The position numbers and the translations under genes were made by a program. Of a stretch of 64,000 nucleotides of DNA, positions 11,485 through 20,232 are shown piece by piece (the first letter of the stretch is position 1; the number at the start of each line of letters is the position of its first letter). The DNA comes from UBA4465 sp002292365 (GTDB lineage: Bacteria; Bacteroidota; Bacteroidia; Cytophagales; Cyclobacteriaceae). The stretch lies in NCBI GenBank assembly GCA_943788615.1, contig CALSQY010000004.1:372001-436000 (forward strand). The letters are read 5' to 3'. Under the pieces are notes generated by a model that ran no database searches, was not told the DNA's origin, and saw only the letters and a program-made list of their open reading frames with translations.

Positions 11485-12220
11485 AAATTTTAATATTCTT
11501 TCTATTCTGAACAAATATGAGCTTCTTTCCCAAGACCATGAAACTTTCTGCAGATATCCCTTGCACCTGATGATCCAAAATAAATTCTTGGACAACTTTT
11601 TCTTCGCTCAACCACAATAAATATTTATCCAGCCGATCCTTATTTTGCAGATAATAGAGAATCAATATATGATTATTGAATTCCAAATAGGCTACCTCTT
11701 TTTTCGGTTCTCGATTTTTTCGTCTCAAGTACGCTGCGACGGTATCAAAAGCGGAGGTCTTAGGTAAGAAAATAGTAGGCAAAGAAATTTCTTCCATATT
11801 TTTCTCTTCTCCCAATGAAATTTCAAGATATTCAAACTCCTGCTCCTTCAGCACCTTGCCTTTGATAAAGGTATCTGTCAATTCATGCAATTGAAAATTT
11901 TTAATCTCCTCTAAAATCACATTACTTTTCCAATCGTATCGTATCAAAGTAATAGGTCCTGGATTGCGTTGGTTTTGGTACACACCTATGGTCAACTGAT
12001 TCCCCTTGATACCCAATAAGGTAGACCACCAATCCATTTTAATAGGAATCTTTACCTTGGTAACCTCGTTTGAGTATATATTCATCACAGCAAAATAATG
12101 CTCCATCGTCTCTTCAGAGCGCAATTCAATTCCCAGCTGAGAGACTACTTGATCAACCTTGATTAACCAAATAGGATCTGTGAATTCCCATGAAAACCCT
12201 ATATCTGATATTAAATTCAA
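11474..12220 (-). CDS. DUF4905-like protein of unknown function
   Basis: A 248-residue protein if translation begins at the TTG at 12220; the frame stays open to an ATG at 12313, but that would run 50 bases into the divergent nfeD gene. The shorter start is preferred because a perfect promoter (TTG at 12268-12270, 19 bases, TATTTTTG at 12248-12241) lies just upstream of it. The sequence (IGFSWEFTDPIWLIKVD near the N-terminus, many beta strands, no signal peptide or membrane segment) resembles the Cytophagia family DUF4905, from memory. It looks like a cytoplasmic beta-propeller-like protein. Function unknown. It is cotranscribed with the LysM gene. Confidence 0.65.
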   Translation of the reverse strand: MNLISDIGFSWEFTDPIWLIKVDQVVSQLGIELRSEETMEHYFAVMNIYSNEVTKVKIPIKMDWWSTLLGIKGNQLTIGVYQNQRNPGPITLIRYDWKSNVILEEIKNFQLHELTDTFIKGKVLKEQEFEYLEISLGEEKNMEEISLPTIFLPKTSAFDTVAAYLRRKNREPKKEVAYLEFNNHILILYYLQNKDRLDKYLLWLSEEKVVQEFILDHQVQGISAESFMVLGKKLIFVQNRKNIKIYDL

Positions 12221-12230
12221 ATCTGTGTTG

Positions 12231-12238
12231 TAATTTTG
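12231..12238 (+). promoter_or_regulatory. Minus-7 element for nfeD
   Basis: TAATTTTG fits TAnnTTTG and lies 25 bases before the nfeD ATG. No good minus-33 TTG is seen at the expected spacing. It abuts the opposite-facing promoter at 12241-12270, so the two would compete for polymerase. Confidence 0.4.
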
Positions 12239-12240
12239 TA

Positions 12241-12270
12241 CAAAAATAACCTCAACAAGATCAATGCCAA
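12241..12270 (-). promoter_or_regulatory. Bacteroidota sigma-A promoter for DUF4905-LysM operon
   Basis: On the minus strand TTG (12270-12268) is followed by 19 bases and TATTTTTG (12248-12241), an exact fit to TTG-N19-TAnnTTTG. Transcription would start near 12236, about 15 bases before the TTG codon at 12220. Confidence 0.6.
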
Positions 12271-13610
12271 ATTTCAAACATATTTTCATTGCAATGCTTG
12301 CTACCTTGTCCATTATTTGTGTATATGGCCAAGAAAAGACACTACAGGTACTTCATTTGAAGGTCACCAGTGATATTGATCCAAGAAGCAATCGATATGT
12401 TTCATTGGGATTAGAAAAAGCTATTGAAATGAACGTAGACTACGTTATTCTCGAATTGGATACCTACGGTGGCGCTTTGACCGATGCCGATGAAATTAGA
12501 ACAGCCATCCTCAACTACGAAAGACCCATATATGCATTTATCAATAAAGATGCCGCCTCAGCAGGTGCTTTGATCTCCATAGCTTGTGACAGCATTTATA
12601 TGTCAACAGGATCAAGTATCGGTGCCGCAACCGTCGTTACGGGTGAAGGTGAAGCAGCACCTGATAAATATCAATCTTATATGAGATCCATCATGAGATC
12701 CACTGCAGAGGCCAAAGGAAGAAATCCTGAAATTGCCGAGGCCATGGTAGATGAAGAAATACGTTTAGATTCACTGATTAAAGACGGTAAGGTTTTGACT
12801 TTTTCTGTCTCTGAAGCCATTGAGTATGGTTTCTGTGAAGCCGAAGTAGAAGGCATTACAGATATTATGATCAGATCTGGTGTTACCCAATACGATATAG
12901 ATCTATTCGAACTCAATTGGAGCGAACGATTCATTGCTCTTTTTCTGAACCCTGCCGTCAGCGGCGTACTCATATTACTGATTTTGGGAGGACTATATTT
13001 TGAATTGCAATCTCCTGGCCTTGGTTTTCCAATTATTGCCTCAATGGTAGCCGCTCTGCTTTATTTCACGCCCTACTATCTCAATGGCCTCGCTGAAAAT
13101 TGGGAAATCATTGTGTTTTTTGTAGGTCTTCTGTTAATCTCACTTGAAGTTTTTATAATTCCAGGATTTGGAATTCCCGGCATTTTAGGATTGATTTTTA
13201 CCATAGGATCTCTCACCTTGGTCATGGTCAATAATGACGGTCTCAATTTTGATTTAATAGAAGCTTCCATGCTAAATAATGCCCTCATTACCAGTCTCAT
13301 TGGATTTATCGGCGCGTTATTTCTGATGATTTTATTGGGTGCTAGATTGACCAAAACTTCTTTTTTCAACCGATTTGCTCTTACAGATGTACAAGATACT
13401 TCCACGGGATACACCTCCAGTTTCTACAACAAATCACTCATTGGCTCCATCGGAACCGTAGTAAGTGTCTTGCGCCCTAGTGGACGCATCGTGATTAATG
13501 ATGCCATTTATGACGCCTATACCCGAGGTGAATACCTCGAGAAGGGTGAAAAAATCAAAGTGATTGCAGCAGAGGGTACTTCTCTAAAAGTTCAAAAATT
13601 AGTATCATGA
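12264..13610 (+). CDS. NfeD-family membrane-bound serine protease
   Basis: 448 residues. Residues 1-23 are a signal peptide ending in VYGQ. Residues 25-215 form a ClpP/SppA-fold protease domain: ILELDTYGG is the oxyanion region and KDAASAGALISIACD carries the likely nucleophile Ser99. About five membrane segments span 225-350, and the C-terminal 75 residues are the OB-fold NfeD domain (LIGSIGTVVSVLRPSGRI). Long NfeD proteins act on membrane proteins together with stomatin/flotillin partners, often encoded next door; no stomatin gene is next to this one. The stop overlaps the start of kdsB (ATGA), so the two are cotranslated. Confidence 0.9.
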   Translation: MPNFKHIFIAMLATLSIICVYGQEKTLQVLHLKVTSDIDPRSNRYVSLGLEKAIEMNVDYVILELDTYGGALTDADEIRTAILNYERPIYAFINKDAASAGALISIACDSIYMSTGSSIGAATVVTGEGEAAPDKYQSYMRSIMRSTAEAKGRNPEIAEAMVDEEIRLDSLIKDGKVLTFSVSEAIEYGFCEAEVEGITDIMIRSGVTQYDIDLFELNWSERFIALFLNPAVSGVLILLILGGLYFELQSPGLGFPIIASMVAALLYFTPYYLNGLAENWEIIVFFVGLLLISLEVFIIPGFGIPGILGLIFTIGSLTLVMVNNDGLNFDLIEASMLNNALITSLIGFIGALFLMILLGARLTKTSFFNRFALTDVQDTSTGYTSSFYNKSLIGSIGTVVSVLRPSGRIVINDAIYDAYTRGEYLEKGEKIKVIAAEGTSLKVQKLVS

Positions 13611-14353
13611 AAGTTCTTGGTATCATCCCTTCACGTTATGAATCTACTCGTTTTCCAGGTAAATCATTAATTGACATTATGGGTAAAACCATGATTCAAA
13701 GGGTTTATGAGCAGGCAAAAAAATCCAAGCAGTTGGATGACTTGGTGGTAGCCACCGATGACCAAAGAATTTTTGAAAAGGTTAAAAGTTTTGGAGGATC
13801 TGTCATCATCACAGGAAATCATCATAAAAATGGTACCGAAAGATGTCTCGAAGTAGCCAAATCACTTCGGGCTCAATTTGTGGTAAATATTCAAGGAGAT
13901 GAACCCTTCATCCAGCCAGAACAAATTGATGAATTATGTTCCATAATAAGCCCAGATACTGATTTAGCGACATTGATAAAGCGTATTAAAGATCCCAGTG
14001 ACCTCGAGAATCCTAATCTAGTAAAAGTGGTAAAATCCCTAGATGATTATGCCTTATATTTCAGTCGAAGTCCCATACCTTTTGATCGATCTATGAACAA
14101 AGTACCCACACTTCCATCGAAAAAAATTTATTGGAAACACATCGGTATCTATGCTTATCGCACAGAAGTGCTGTCACAAATAGTCAAGTTAGAAGAAAGT
14201 GCACTTGAAAAGATGGAATCCTTGGAGCAACTCCGGTGGCTAGAAAATGGATATAAAATCAAAACGGCTGAAACCCATTTTGAATCTACGGGAATAGATA
14301 CACCCGAAGATTTAGATCATTTAATTGCTAAAATGAAAACTGATGCTCAGTAA
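13607..14353 (+). CDS. kdsB: 3-deoxy-manno-octulosonate cytidylyltransferase
   Basis: 248 residues, the normal size for KdsB, which makes CMP-Kdo from CTP and Kdo for lipopolysaccharide inner core. The N-terminal nucleotide-binding motif (IIPSRYESTRFPGKSL), the metal/CTP region (VNIQGDEPFIQPEQ) and the C-terminal pattern (ESTGIDTPEDLDHL) are all present. The start overlaps the nfeD stop by four bases, and a small membrane protein gene begins inside its last codons. This shows the organism makes Kdo-containing lipopolysaccharide. Confidence 0.95.
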   Translation: MKVLGIIPSRYESTRFPGKSLIDIMGKTMIQRVYEQAKKSKQLDDLVVATDDQRIFEKVKSFGGSVIITGNHHKNGTERCLEVAKSLRAQFVVNIQGDEPFIQPEQIDELCSIISPDTDLATLIKRIKDPSDLENPNLVKVVKSLDDYALYFSRSPIPFDRSMNKVPTLPSKKIYWKHIGIYAYRTEVLSQIVKLEESALEKMESLEQLRWLENGYKIKTAETHFESTGIDTPEDLDHLIAKMKTDAQ

Positions 14354-14507
14354 AAAGACTCTGGTTTGGATATTAATTTCACTTTCAGTGATCACCTTCT
14401 TATTCTCCCTGAGAACACCAAATCACCAATTATTCTATACATTTATTGCACTTGGGGTATGGGGTGTTAGTTTTGCAGTAAATAAGTATTACCATCCCAA
14501 TTCATAA
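14343..14507 (+). CDS. Small two-helix membrane protein (54 residues)
   Basis: A 54-codon frame starting with ATG inside the end of kdsB (overlap of 11 bases) and ending at 14507. It encodes MLSKKTLVWILISLSVITFL, a short polar loop with RTPNHQL, then a second hydrophobic stretch (FYTFIALGVWGVSFAV) and a tail NKYYHPNS. The positive residues before helix 1 and the tight coupling to kdsB make it believable as a real small integral membrane protein. No family is recognised. Confidence 0.6.
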   Translation: MLSKKTLVWILISLSVITFLFSLRTPNHQLFYTFIALGVWGVSFAVNKYYHPNS

Positions 14508-14629
14508 ATGAATTATTGATAGCAGATTTTTTCCTCAGGTCAAGATATAAATCTTTAAATAAAAAGCCTTTAATAACAGCAAGTAATCTGTAAAACTCCT
14601 CGAACAACCAGTCCCATTGAAAATTTATA

Positions 14630-15517
14630 ATGAGTCAGTTTCCCAAGAAAATTTTATTTATAATTAATCCCATTTCAGGCAAGAGAAAACAAAAAAATAT
14701 AAATACAATAATCGAACAATATCTAGATCATACTAAATTTTCCTTTGATCTAATGTACTCAAAATATCATCAGCATGCGCAAAAGATTGTCCTCAAGCAA
14801 TTAAAAAACTTTGATATTATGATTGCCGTAGGAGGAGATGGTTCTGTCAATCAGATAGGTACCTCATTAATTAATTCCCCCGTAGTATTTGGTATCATAC
14901 CCTCGGGATCTGGTAATGGACTGGCCCGCCATCTAAATATTCCATTAAATTTTAAAGGGGCCATTGAGTTAATTAATTCTTATCAAAAGCCTATAAAAAT
15001 AGATATCGCTAAGATGAATGGACACTATTTTTTATCTACGGCTGGGACTGGGTTTGATGCCCATGTCGCGTGGAAATTTTCAACTGTAACTTCTAGAGGT
15101 TTTTTAACTTATGCCAAAATTACTCTCCAAGAATTATTTAGATACAAAACAAAAAAATATAAATTAGAGATCAATGACCAAACCATTGAGGTGAACGCCG
15201 TGGCAGTGACCATAGCAAATTCAAATCAATATGGAAATAATGCTTATGTGTCACCCCAATCCAAGTTGAACGATGGCTTTTTGCGATTGATCATCATCAA
15301 ATCATTCCCTTTTTATTATGCACCCCTCCTGATTTTCCGCCTTTTTAATAAAAGCTTACTGAAAAGCAAATTTGTTGTTCAGTATATATTAAAAAGAATG
15401 GTTTTGACCTCCCCGACTGAGCACGTACAATTAGATGGCGAATCATTAACTATGGAGGGTAAACTCAACATAGAAGTTATTCCAAAGTGCCTAAATATGA
15501 TTGGTAGTATTGAATGA
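14630..15517 (+). CDS. Diacylglycerol kinase-family lipid kinase (YegS/BmrU type)
   Basis: 295 residues, typical for this family of soluble or membrane-associated lipid kinases that phosphorylate diacylglycerol-like or sphingoid substrates. The N-terminus KILFIINPISGKRKQ and the catalytic signature VGGDGSVNQIGTSLI followed by GIIPSGSGNGLARHL are intact. The second domain (about 110-290) carries the family pattern STAGTGFDAHVAW and, near the end, the QLDGES motif. It stands alone, convergent with hemL 31 bases away. Substrate cannot be told from the sequence. Confidence 0.9.
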   Translation: MSQFPKKILFIINPISGKRKQKNINTIIEQYLDHTKFSFDLMYSKYHQHAQKIVLKQLKNFDIMIAVGGDGSVNQIGTSLINSPVVFGIIPSGSGNGLARHLNIPLNFKGAIELINSYQKPIKIDIAKMNGHYFLSTAGTGFDAHVAWKFSTVTSRGFLTYAKITLQELFRYKTKKYKLEINDQTIEVNAVAVTIANSNQYGNNAYVSPQSKLNDGFLRLIIIKSFPFYYAPLLIFRLFNKSLLKSKFVVQYILKRMVLTSPTEHVQLDGESLTMEGKLNIEVIPKCLNMIGSIE

Positions 15518-15548
15518 CACCACGAATAATGAGTTCCATTGAAAAAAA

Positions 15549-16847
15549 CTATTTCTTTTCATGCATCTCTAACAATACTTCCTCTGTCGCCTTTAAAACA
15601 GCTGCTACTTCAGCAGATTGAATGACATTGGAAATAAAAAGAGATTCGAATTGACTGGGTGCCAAATAAATGCCTCGGGACAACATTCCACGAAAATAGG
15701 CACCAAACAATTGAGCATCGGTACTCTTGGCTGTTTCAAAATTCGTCACCTCCTGATCCGTGAAGAATAAACTGTACATACTCCCTATCTGGTTGATCGT
15801 ATATCTGAGCCCTTGACGCGACAAGATTCTGGTTATGCCTGTAGTGATCTGGCGTGTTGTCTGTTCAACTTGTTTGTAGATTTCTGGGTGTTCGTGTAAT
15901 TTTCTCAAAATGGTTAATCCTGCAGCCATCGCTACGGGATTCCCGGACAATGTACCCGCTTGATAAATCGGTCCTTCTGGAGCTATTTGATTCATGATCT
16001 CTCTCGAACCTCCATAGGCACCCACGGGTAATCCTCCTCCGATGATCTTTCCAAAGGTGGTGAGATCAGGCTTTACTCCCAACAACTCTTGTGCACCGCC
16101 TGCCGAAAGTCTAAAACCAGTCATTACCTCATCAAAAATTAATAATATTTGATGGGCATCACATCGCGCTCTAAGGCCCTCCAAAAAATCATCATTTGGG
16201 AGTACACAGCCCATATTACCCGCGACAGGTTCGACAATAATAGCACATATTTCATTTTCATTTTCAGCAAGCACACGATCAATAGCCTTCAGGTCATTGT
16301 ATGGCGCCAATAAAGTATCACGACTCGTTCCTTTGGTGACTCCCGGGCTATCGGGAACTCCCAAGGTCGCTGATCCACTTCCTGCAGCTACCAAAAAAGC
16401 ATCTCCATGACCGTGGTAACAGCCCTCAAACTTGATAAATTTATTCTTTCCCGTATAACCTCTGGCCAATCGAATGGCAGACATCGTAGCCTCCGTTCCA
16501 GAATTGACCATTCTAATTTTCTCAATGGAAGGTACCATTTCAATGATTAATTCAGCAATTTCCACCTCTCTTCTACCTGGGGCTCCGAATGAAGTCGAAC
16601 TTTTCACAGCTTCAAAAATGGCTTTTTCAACTTCTTCGTTTGCATGGCCTAAAATCATAGGTCCCCAAGAGTTAATGAGGTCTATATAGGCATTATCATC
16701 TTCATCATATAAATAGGCTCCTTTAGCACGAGACATAAAAATAGGATCTCCTCCTACTGTCTTAAAAGCCCTTACTGGTGAGTTCACTCCTCCCGGTATC
16801 AAGGTCTTTGCACGCTCAAATAACGCTTTACTCTTTCGGGTCTTCAT
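15549..16847 (-). CDS. hemL: Glutamate-1-semialdehyde 2,1-aminomutase
   Basis: 432 residues, the usual length. The enzyme isomerises glutamate-1-semialdehyde to 5-aminolevulinate in the C5 route to heme. PLP-enzyme motifs are clear: MVNSGTEATMSAIRLARGYT, YHGHGDAFLV, IFDEVMTGFR and the Schiff-base lysine in TTFGKIIGGGLPVGA. The N-terminal PGGVNSPVRAFK is diagnostic of HemL rather than another class III aminotransferase. It directly follows the LpoA-like gene (one base between stop and start), so it is the third gene of a guaA-led operon. Confidence 0.95.
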   Translation of the reverse strand: MKTRKSKALFERAKTLIPGGVNSPVRAFKTVGGDPIFMSRAKGAYLYDEDDNAYIDLINSWGPMILGHANEEVEKAIFEAVKSSTSFGAPGRREVEIAELIIEMVPSIEKIRMVNSGTEATMSAIRLARGYTGKNKFIKFEGCYHGHGDAFLVAAGSGSATLGVPDSPGVTKGTSRDTLLAPYNDLKAIDRVLAENENEICAIIVEPVAGNMGCVLPNDDFLEGLRARCDAHQILLIFDEVMTGFRLSAGGAQELLGVKPDLTTFGKIIGGGLPVGAYGGSREIMNQIAPEGPIYQAGTLSGNPVAMAAGLTILRKLHEHPEIYKQVEQTTRQITTGITRILSRQGLRYTINQIGSMYSLFFTDQEVTNFETAKSTDAQLFGAYFRGMLSRGIYLAPSQFESLFISNVIQSAEVAAVLKATEEVLLEMHEKK

Positions 16848-18641
16848 TTAATTCAATCGCTTAAGCCTAAAATCTTGCATTTCTATGATGGGTACTACTT
16901 GATTATCTCGAGTACCTGGATACCAATTTCCCTCCATAAGGTATCCTTCCATCAAATCCATATTCAAACTGTTTTGGAAATACTTTCCATATTCATTCAA
17001 CTTACCTCCAATGAACATGATGAATTCATAGCCCAATTGATGATAAGTTGAAGGTGACTGATGAAATTCAGCAATAAAATCTTCTCTGAATTGCTCATAT
17101 ACTAACGACTCTTTATTAATAAAATCGTCAACCGCCAGCTTCACATTAAGTTTTTGTAGTAAGTCATAGTTTACAGTTCGCTCAAAAAACCAATTACCAT
17201 AACCGTAAACACTCACCTTTTCATCACGATTTACAAGCGCTCCCAATAAGTTATTGATGACCGCACTTGACTCAGTAGCTATAAACATATGGTTAATAGA
17301 ATCCTTTGGAAAAATAAATTTATCTTCATAGGCAACCAACCATTTACCCGTCTCTTGATCAACCAAATAATCAGCTACCTTATCCGCATATATGATTTTT
17401 CTTCCTGATATTTCGGAAATTGAATCAGCGTCATTTTTTGTATAGTATACCTTATTTGATTGTATCCAATTATCCAACAAAAGCTTTGAACTACTCTCAT
17501 CTAAATGTATGAATCCCAATATATTAAATCCTCTTTCCTCTATAAAATCTCGATAAACTTGTCCTGATATTGAATCTCGATCATTTTGATAAAATATGAC
17601 GACATTCTTGTTAGTATCAGATTCAGCCACATACTCAGCTAATTTAAGAGCAACAGTTTTGGATTTGGGCTTAAACATAAAAGCAAAAGGGTTATCCTCA
17701 ATGAATTCTTCGTTATTGGTAAACGGATTGATGATATTAATACTATCTTTTATTGAAAGCGATTTGACACTCCTGATGGGGCCTGCATACAAAGGTCCCA
17801 CAATAAGATCTGCCCCATTCAAATAAGGCAACAAAGTATCTGTAGTGCTTTGCGATTTTTTCGTGTCAAAATCATAAAAATTTAATTGGATACCCTTAGA
17901 CTTAAGGGTAGATTGTCCATGCTGCATACCTTGATAAAATTCAATGATCACTTTGTTTCTAATGACTGTATTCGGATTTCCTAAGGAGTCGAACATGAAA
18001 GGCAAAGTCACTGCAATCGCGTAGGCCGATGCATATTCATCTTTTAGACTCCCATTAATTAAATTTTCATTAGTGAAATTATATTTGAATTTCAATTGAT
18101 TGACAATGGGTATATATTCAGATAAGTCTTTTTCAATGATCAATTTTCTGGCCAAAATAAGTGATAATTGACGGTAATTGGGATGCGCTCTATTGTGTTC
18201 AAGCAAATCTTTCACCGATAAATCCAAACAGTATTTGTTTATTACACTTGATGAAAATTCCGAATCCCTGGCATAAGCATTGTAACGATCTAGATAATTA
18301 AAGGCAGCAGAAAATTCGTTCAACTCAAAATATGCCAAGGTCAGCCAATAAAATACCTCGTCTTGTTCTTGCCAATTGGGGAATTTCTTTTCAATTTGTT
18401 CCCAATTGTCAATGGCCCTCTTATAATCTGCGTTCTTACTATAACACAAACCTTTAAAAAAGTAGGCATAAACACCAAGTTGAGGATCGGTTTTCAATAC
18501 TTCAAAAGCGCTCATTGCAGATCTGAGTTGCTGATTTGACATCAACCTTTTGGCTTCATTGAATTCATCTTTTGGATGAGACTGCCCAAAGCCCATGAAA
18601 GTATTCAATAATAAAAACAATATGGTTATTCCTTTCAGCAT
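16848..18641 (-). CDS. LpoA-like protein: TPR plus type I periplasmic-binding fold
   Basis: 597 residues from the ATG at 18641, which overlaps the guaA stop as TAATG; a GTG nine bases earlier is less likely. Residues 1-20 are a signal peptide (ITILFLLLNTFMGFGQ). Residues 22-170 look like TPR helices (AMSAFEVLKTDPQLGVYAY, YKRAIDNWEQIEKKFP). Residues 200-590 have the type I periplasmic-binding fold of ABC solute receptors (IIEFYQGMQHGQSTLKSKG, ADLIVGPLYAGPIRSVK, VVIFYQND). There are no permease genes near by. The same order of domains occurs in LpoA, the outer-membrane activator of PBP1A; the parallel is inference, and no lipobox cysteine is present here. Confidence 0.7.
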   Translation of the reverse strand: MLKGITILFLLLNTFMGFGQSHPKDEFNEAKRLMSNQQLRSAMSAFEVLKTDPQLGVYAYFFKGLCYSKNADYKRAIDNWEQIEKKFPNWQEQDEVFYWLTLAYFELNEFSAAFNYLDRYNAYARDSEFSSSVINKYCLDLSVKDLLEHNRAHPNYRQLSLILARKLIIEKDLSEYIPIVNQLKFKYNFTNENLINGSLKDEYASAYAIAVTLPFMFDSLGNPNTVIRNKVIIEFYQGMQHGQSTLKSKGIQLNFYDFDTKKSQSTTDTLLPYLNGADLIVGPLYAGPIRSVKSLSIKDSINIINPFTNNEEFIEDNPFAFMFKPKSKTVALKLAEYVAESDTNKNVVIFYQNDRDSISGQVYRDFIEERGFNILGFIHLDESSSKLLLDNWIQSNKVYYTKNDADSISEISGRKIIYADKVADYLVDQETGKWLVAYEDKFIFPKDSINHMFIATESSAVINNLLGALVNRDEKVSVYGYGNWFFERTVNYDLLQKLNVKLAVDDFINKESLVYEQFREDFIAEFHQSPSTYHQLGYEFIMFIGGKLNEYGKYFQNSLNMDLMEGYLMEGNWYPGTRDNQVVPIIEMQDFRLKRLN

Positions 18642-20170
18642 TACTCCCACTCTATGGTTGCGGGTGGTTTAGAAGAGATGTCGTATACCACCCTATTTAC
18701 TCCCTTCACTTTATTTATAATATGATTAGACATGCGACCCAGAAATTCATACGGCAAATAACACCAATCTGCAGTCATGCCATCTAAGCTAGATACTGCC
18801 CTTAATGCGACTACCTGCTCGTAAGTCCGCTCATCACCCATCACCCCAACAGACTGAACTGGAAGCAACATCGCCCCTGCCTGCCAGACCTGATGATAGA
18901 GACCTTCATCTTTGAGACCTTGAATGAAAATATGATCAACCTGCTGAAGGATATTTACTTTTTCAGCATTGATACTACCCAAAATACGAATGCCTAATCC
19001 TGGTCCCGGAAAAGGATGCCTACTTAAGATCTCTTTTGAGATATTGAGGGTGGCCCCAACCTTTCGCACTTCGTCCTTAAACAGAGTATTTAAGGGTTCC
19101 AATACCTTTAAATCCATTTTTTCTGGCAAGCCACCGACATTATGATGTGATTTGATGGTTACCGAAGTCCCATTTACGGAAACGGACTCTATGACGTCAG
19201 GATAAATTGTTCCTTGACCGAGCCATTTAACATTATTAATCTTTTTAGCTTCTTGCTCAAAGACCTCAATAAATACACGTCCAATGGCTTTTCGTTTGGC
19301 CTCAGGCTCTTCCAAACCTTTCAGTGCGTCATAGAACAATGATTTAGCATCAACGCCTTTAACATTCAAACCCAATTCTTTGTATGAACTAAGTACTTCC
19401 TCAAATTCGTTTTTTCGAAGCAAGCCGTTGTCTACAAATATGCAATATAGATTCTCACCAATGGCTTTGTCTATCAGTACGGCAGCAACCGAACTATCCA
19501 CACCTCCTGACAACCCCATAACGACCTGATCATTACCTAATTTTTCTTTTAATTTCTCTATAGTAGACTCTGCGAAATGATCTGGAGTCCATGATTGACT
19601 CGCCCCACATATCTTTACAATGAAATTTTCAATCAGCTGTTTACCTTGTTCAGAATGCGTCACCTCTGGATGGAATTGAATGCCATAAACAGATCTATCC
19701 TTCCATTTAAAGGCTGCAACAGGGATGTTTTCAGTAGAGGCTATTTGTTCAAATACTTGAGGTAACTCCACGATGGTATCTCCATGAGACATCCATACCG
19801 TACTGCCAACATTAACTTGACTCAATAAATCTGTTACATCCGACAGTTGATTCAACTTGGCACGTCCATATTCTCTATGCAATGATTTAGCTACTTTTCC
19901 TCCCATTTTTTTAGCTAACAATTGGGCTCCATAACAAACACCCAATAAAGGTAAATTTCCAAAAATATCAAGCGCCACATCCGGTGCCTCTTCATCCAAA
20001 ACAGAACAAGGACTTCCCGATAAAATAACGCCAATGAAACTGTCAAGAGCCACTTCACTTGATTTATTAAAAGGATGAATTTCACAGTATACATTTAATT
20101 CCCGAACTCTTCGAGCAATCAATTGTGTATATTGGGAACCAAAATCAATGATCAAGATTTTATCTAACAT
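18641..20170 (-). CDS. guaA: GMP synthase (glutamine-hydrolysing)
   Basis: 509 residues, full length. It converts XMP to GMP using glutamine and ATP. The N-terminal class I amidotransferase domain has the nucleophile Cys79 in LLGVCYGAQLL and the histidine/glutamate pair in IQFHPEVTHSE. The ATP pyrophosphatase domain begins with the P-loop MGLSGGVDSSVAAVL, and the C-terminal dimerisation domain ends in the conserved KPPATIEWE. It is the first gene of the operon with the LpoA-like gene and hemL. The minus-7 element at 20175-20182 sits only five bases from the ATG, so the transcript is probably leaderless. Confidence 0.97.
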   Translation of the reverse strand: MLDKILIIDFGSQYTQLIARRVRELNVYCEIHPFNKSSEVALDSFIGVILSGSPCSVLDEEAPDVALDIFGNLPLLGVCYGAQLLAKKMGGKVAKSLHREYGRAKLNQLSDVTDLLSQVNVGSTVWMSHGDTIVELPQVFEQIASTENIPVAAFKWKDRSVYGIQFHPEVTHSEQGKQLIENFIVKICGASQSWTPDHFAESTIEKLKEKLGNDQVVMGLSGGVDSSVAAVLIDKAIGENLYCIFVDNGLLRKNEFEEVLSSYKELGLNVKGVDAKSLFYDALKGLEEPEAKRKAIGRVFIEVFEQEAKKINNVKWLGQGTIYPDVIESVSVNGTSVTIKSHHNVGGLPEKMDLKVLEPLNTLFKDEVRKVGATLNISKEILSRHPFPGPGLGIRILGSINAEKVNILQQVDHIFIQGLKDEGLYHQVWQAGAMLLPVQSVGVMGDERTYEQVVALRAVSSLDGMTADWCYLPYEFLGRMSNHIINKVKGVNRVVYDISSKPPATIEWE

Positions 20171-20174
20171 GTTG

Positions 20175-20182
20175 CAAACTTA
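20175..20182 (-). promoter_or_regulatory. Minus-7 element for guaA, near-leaderless
   Basis: TAAGTTTG on the minus strand, an exact TAnnTTTG match, lies immediately before the guaA ATG at 20170. At minus-33 spacing (19 bases) the sequence is TTT rather than TTG. Confidence 0.5.
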
Positions 20183-20232
20183 ATAGAATCTAATCAGCAT
20201 AAAAGTCCCAGTATAATTTTAGCAGAAAAAAA

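Noticed and set aside
11485..11595. Longer start of the LysM protein
   Set aside because: It overlaps the upstream gene by over 120 bases and places 37 polar residues before the signal peptide.
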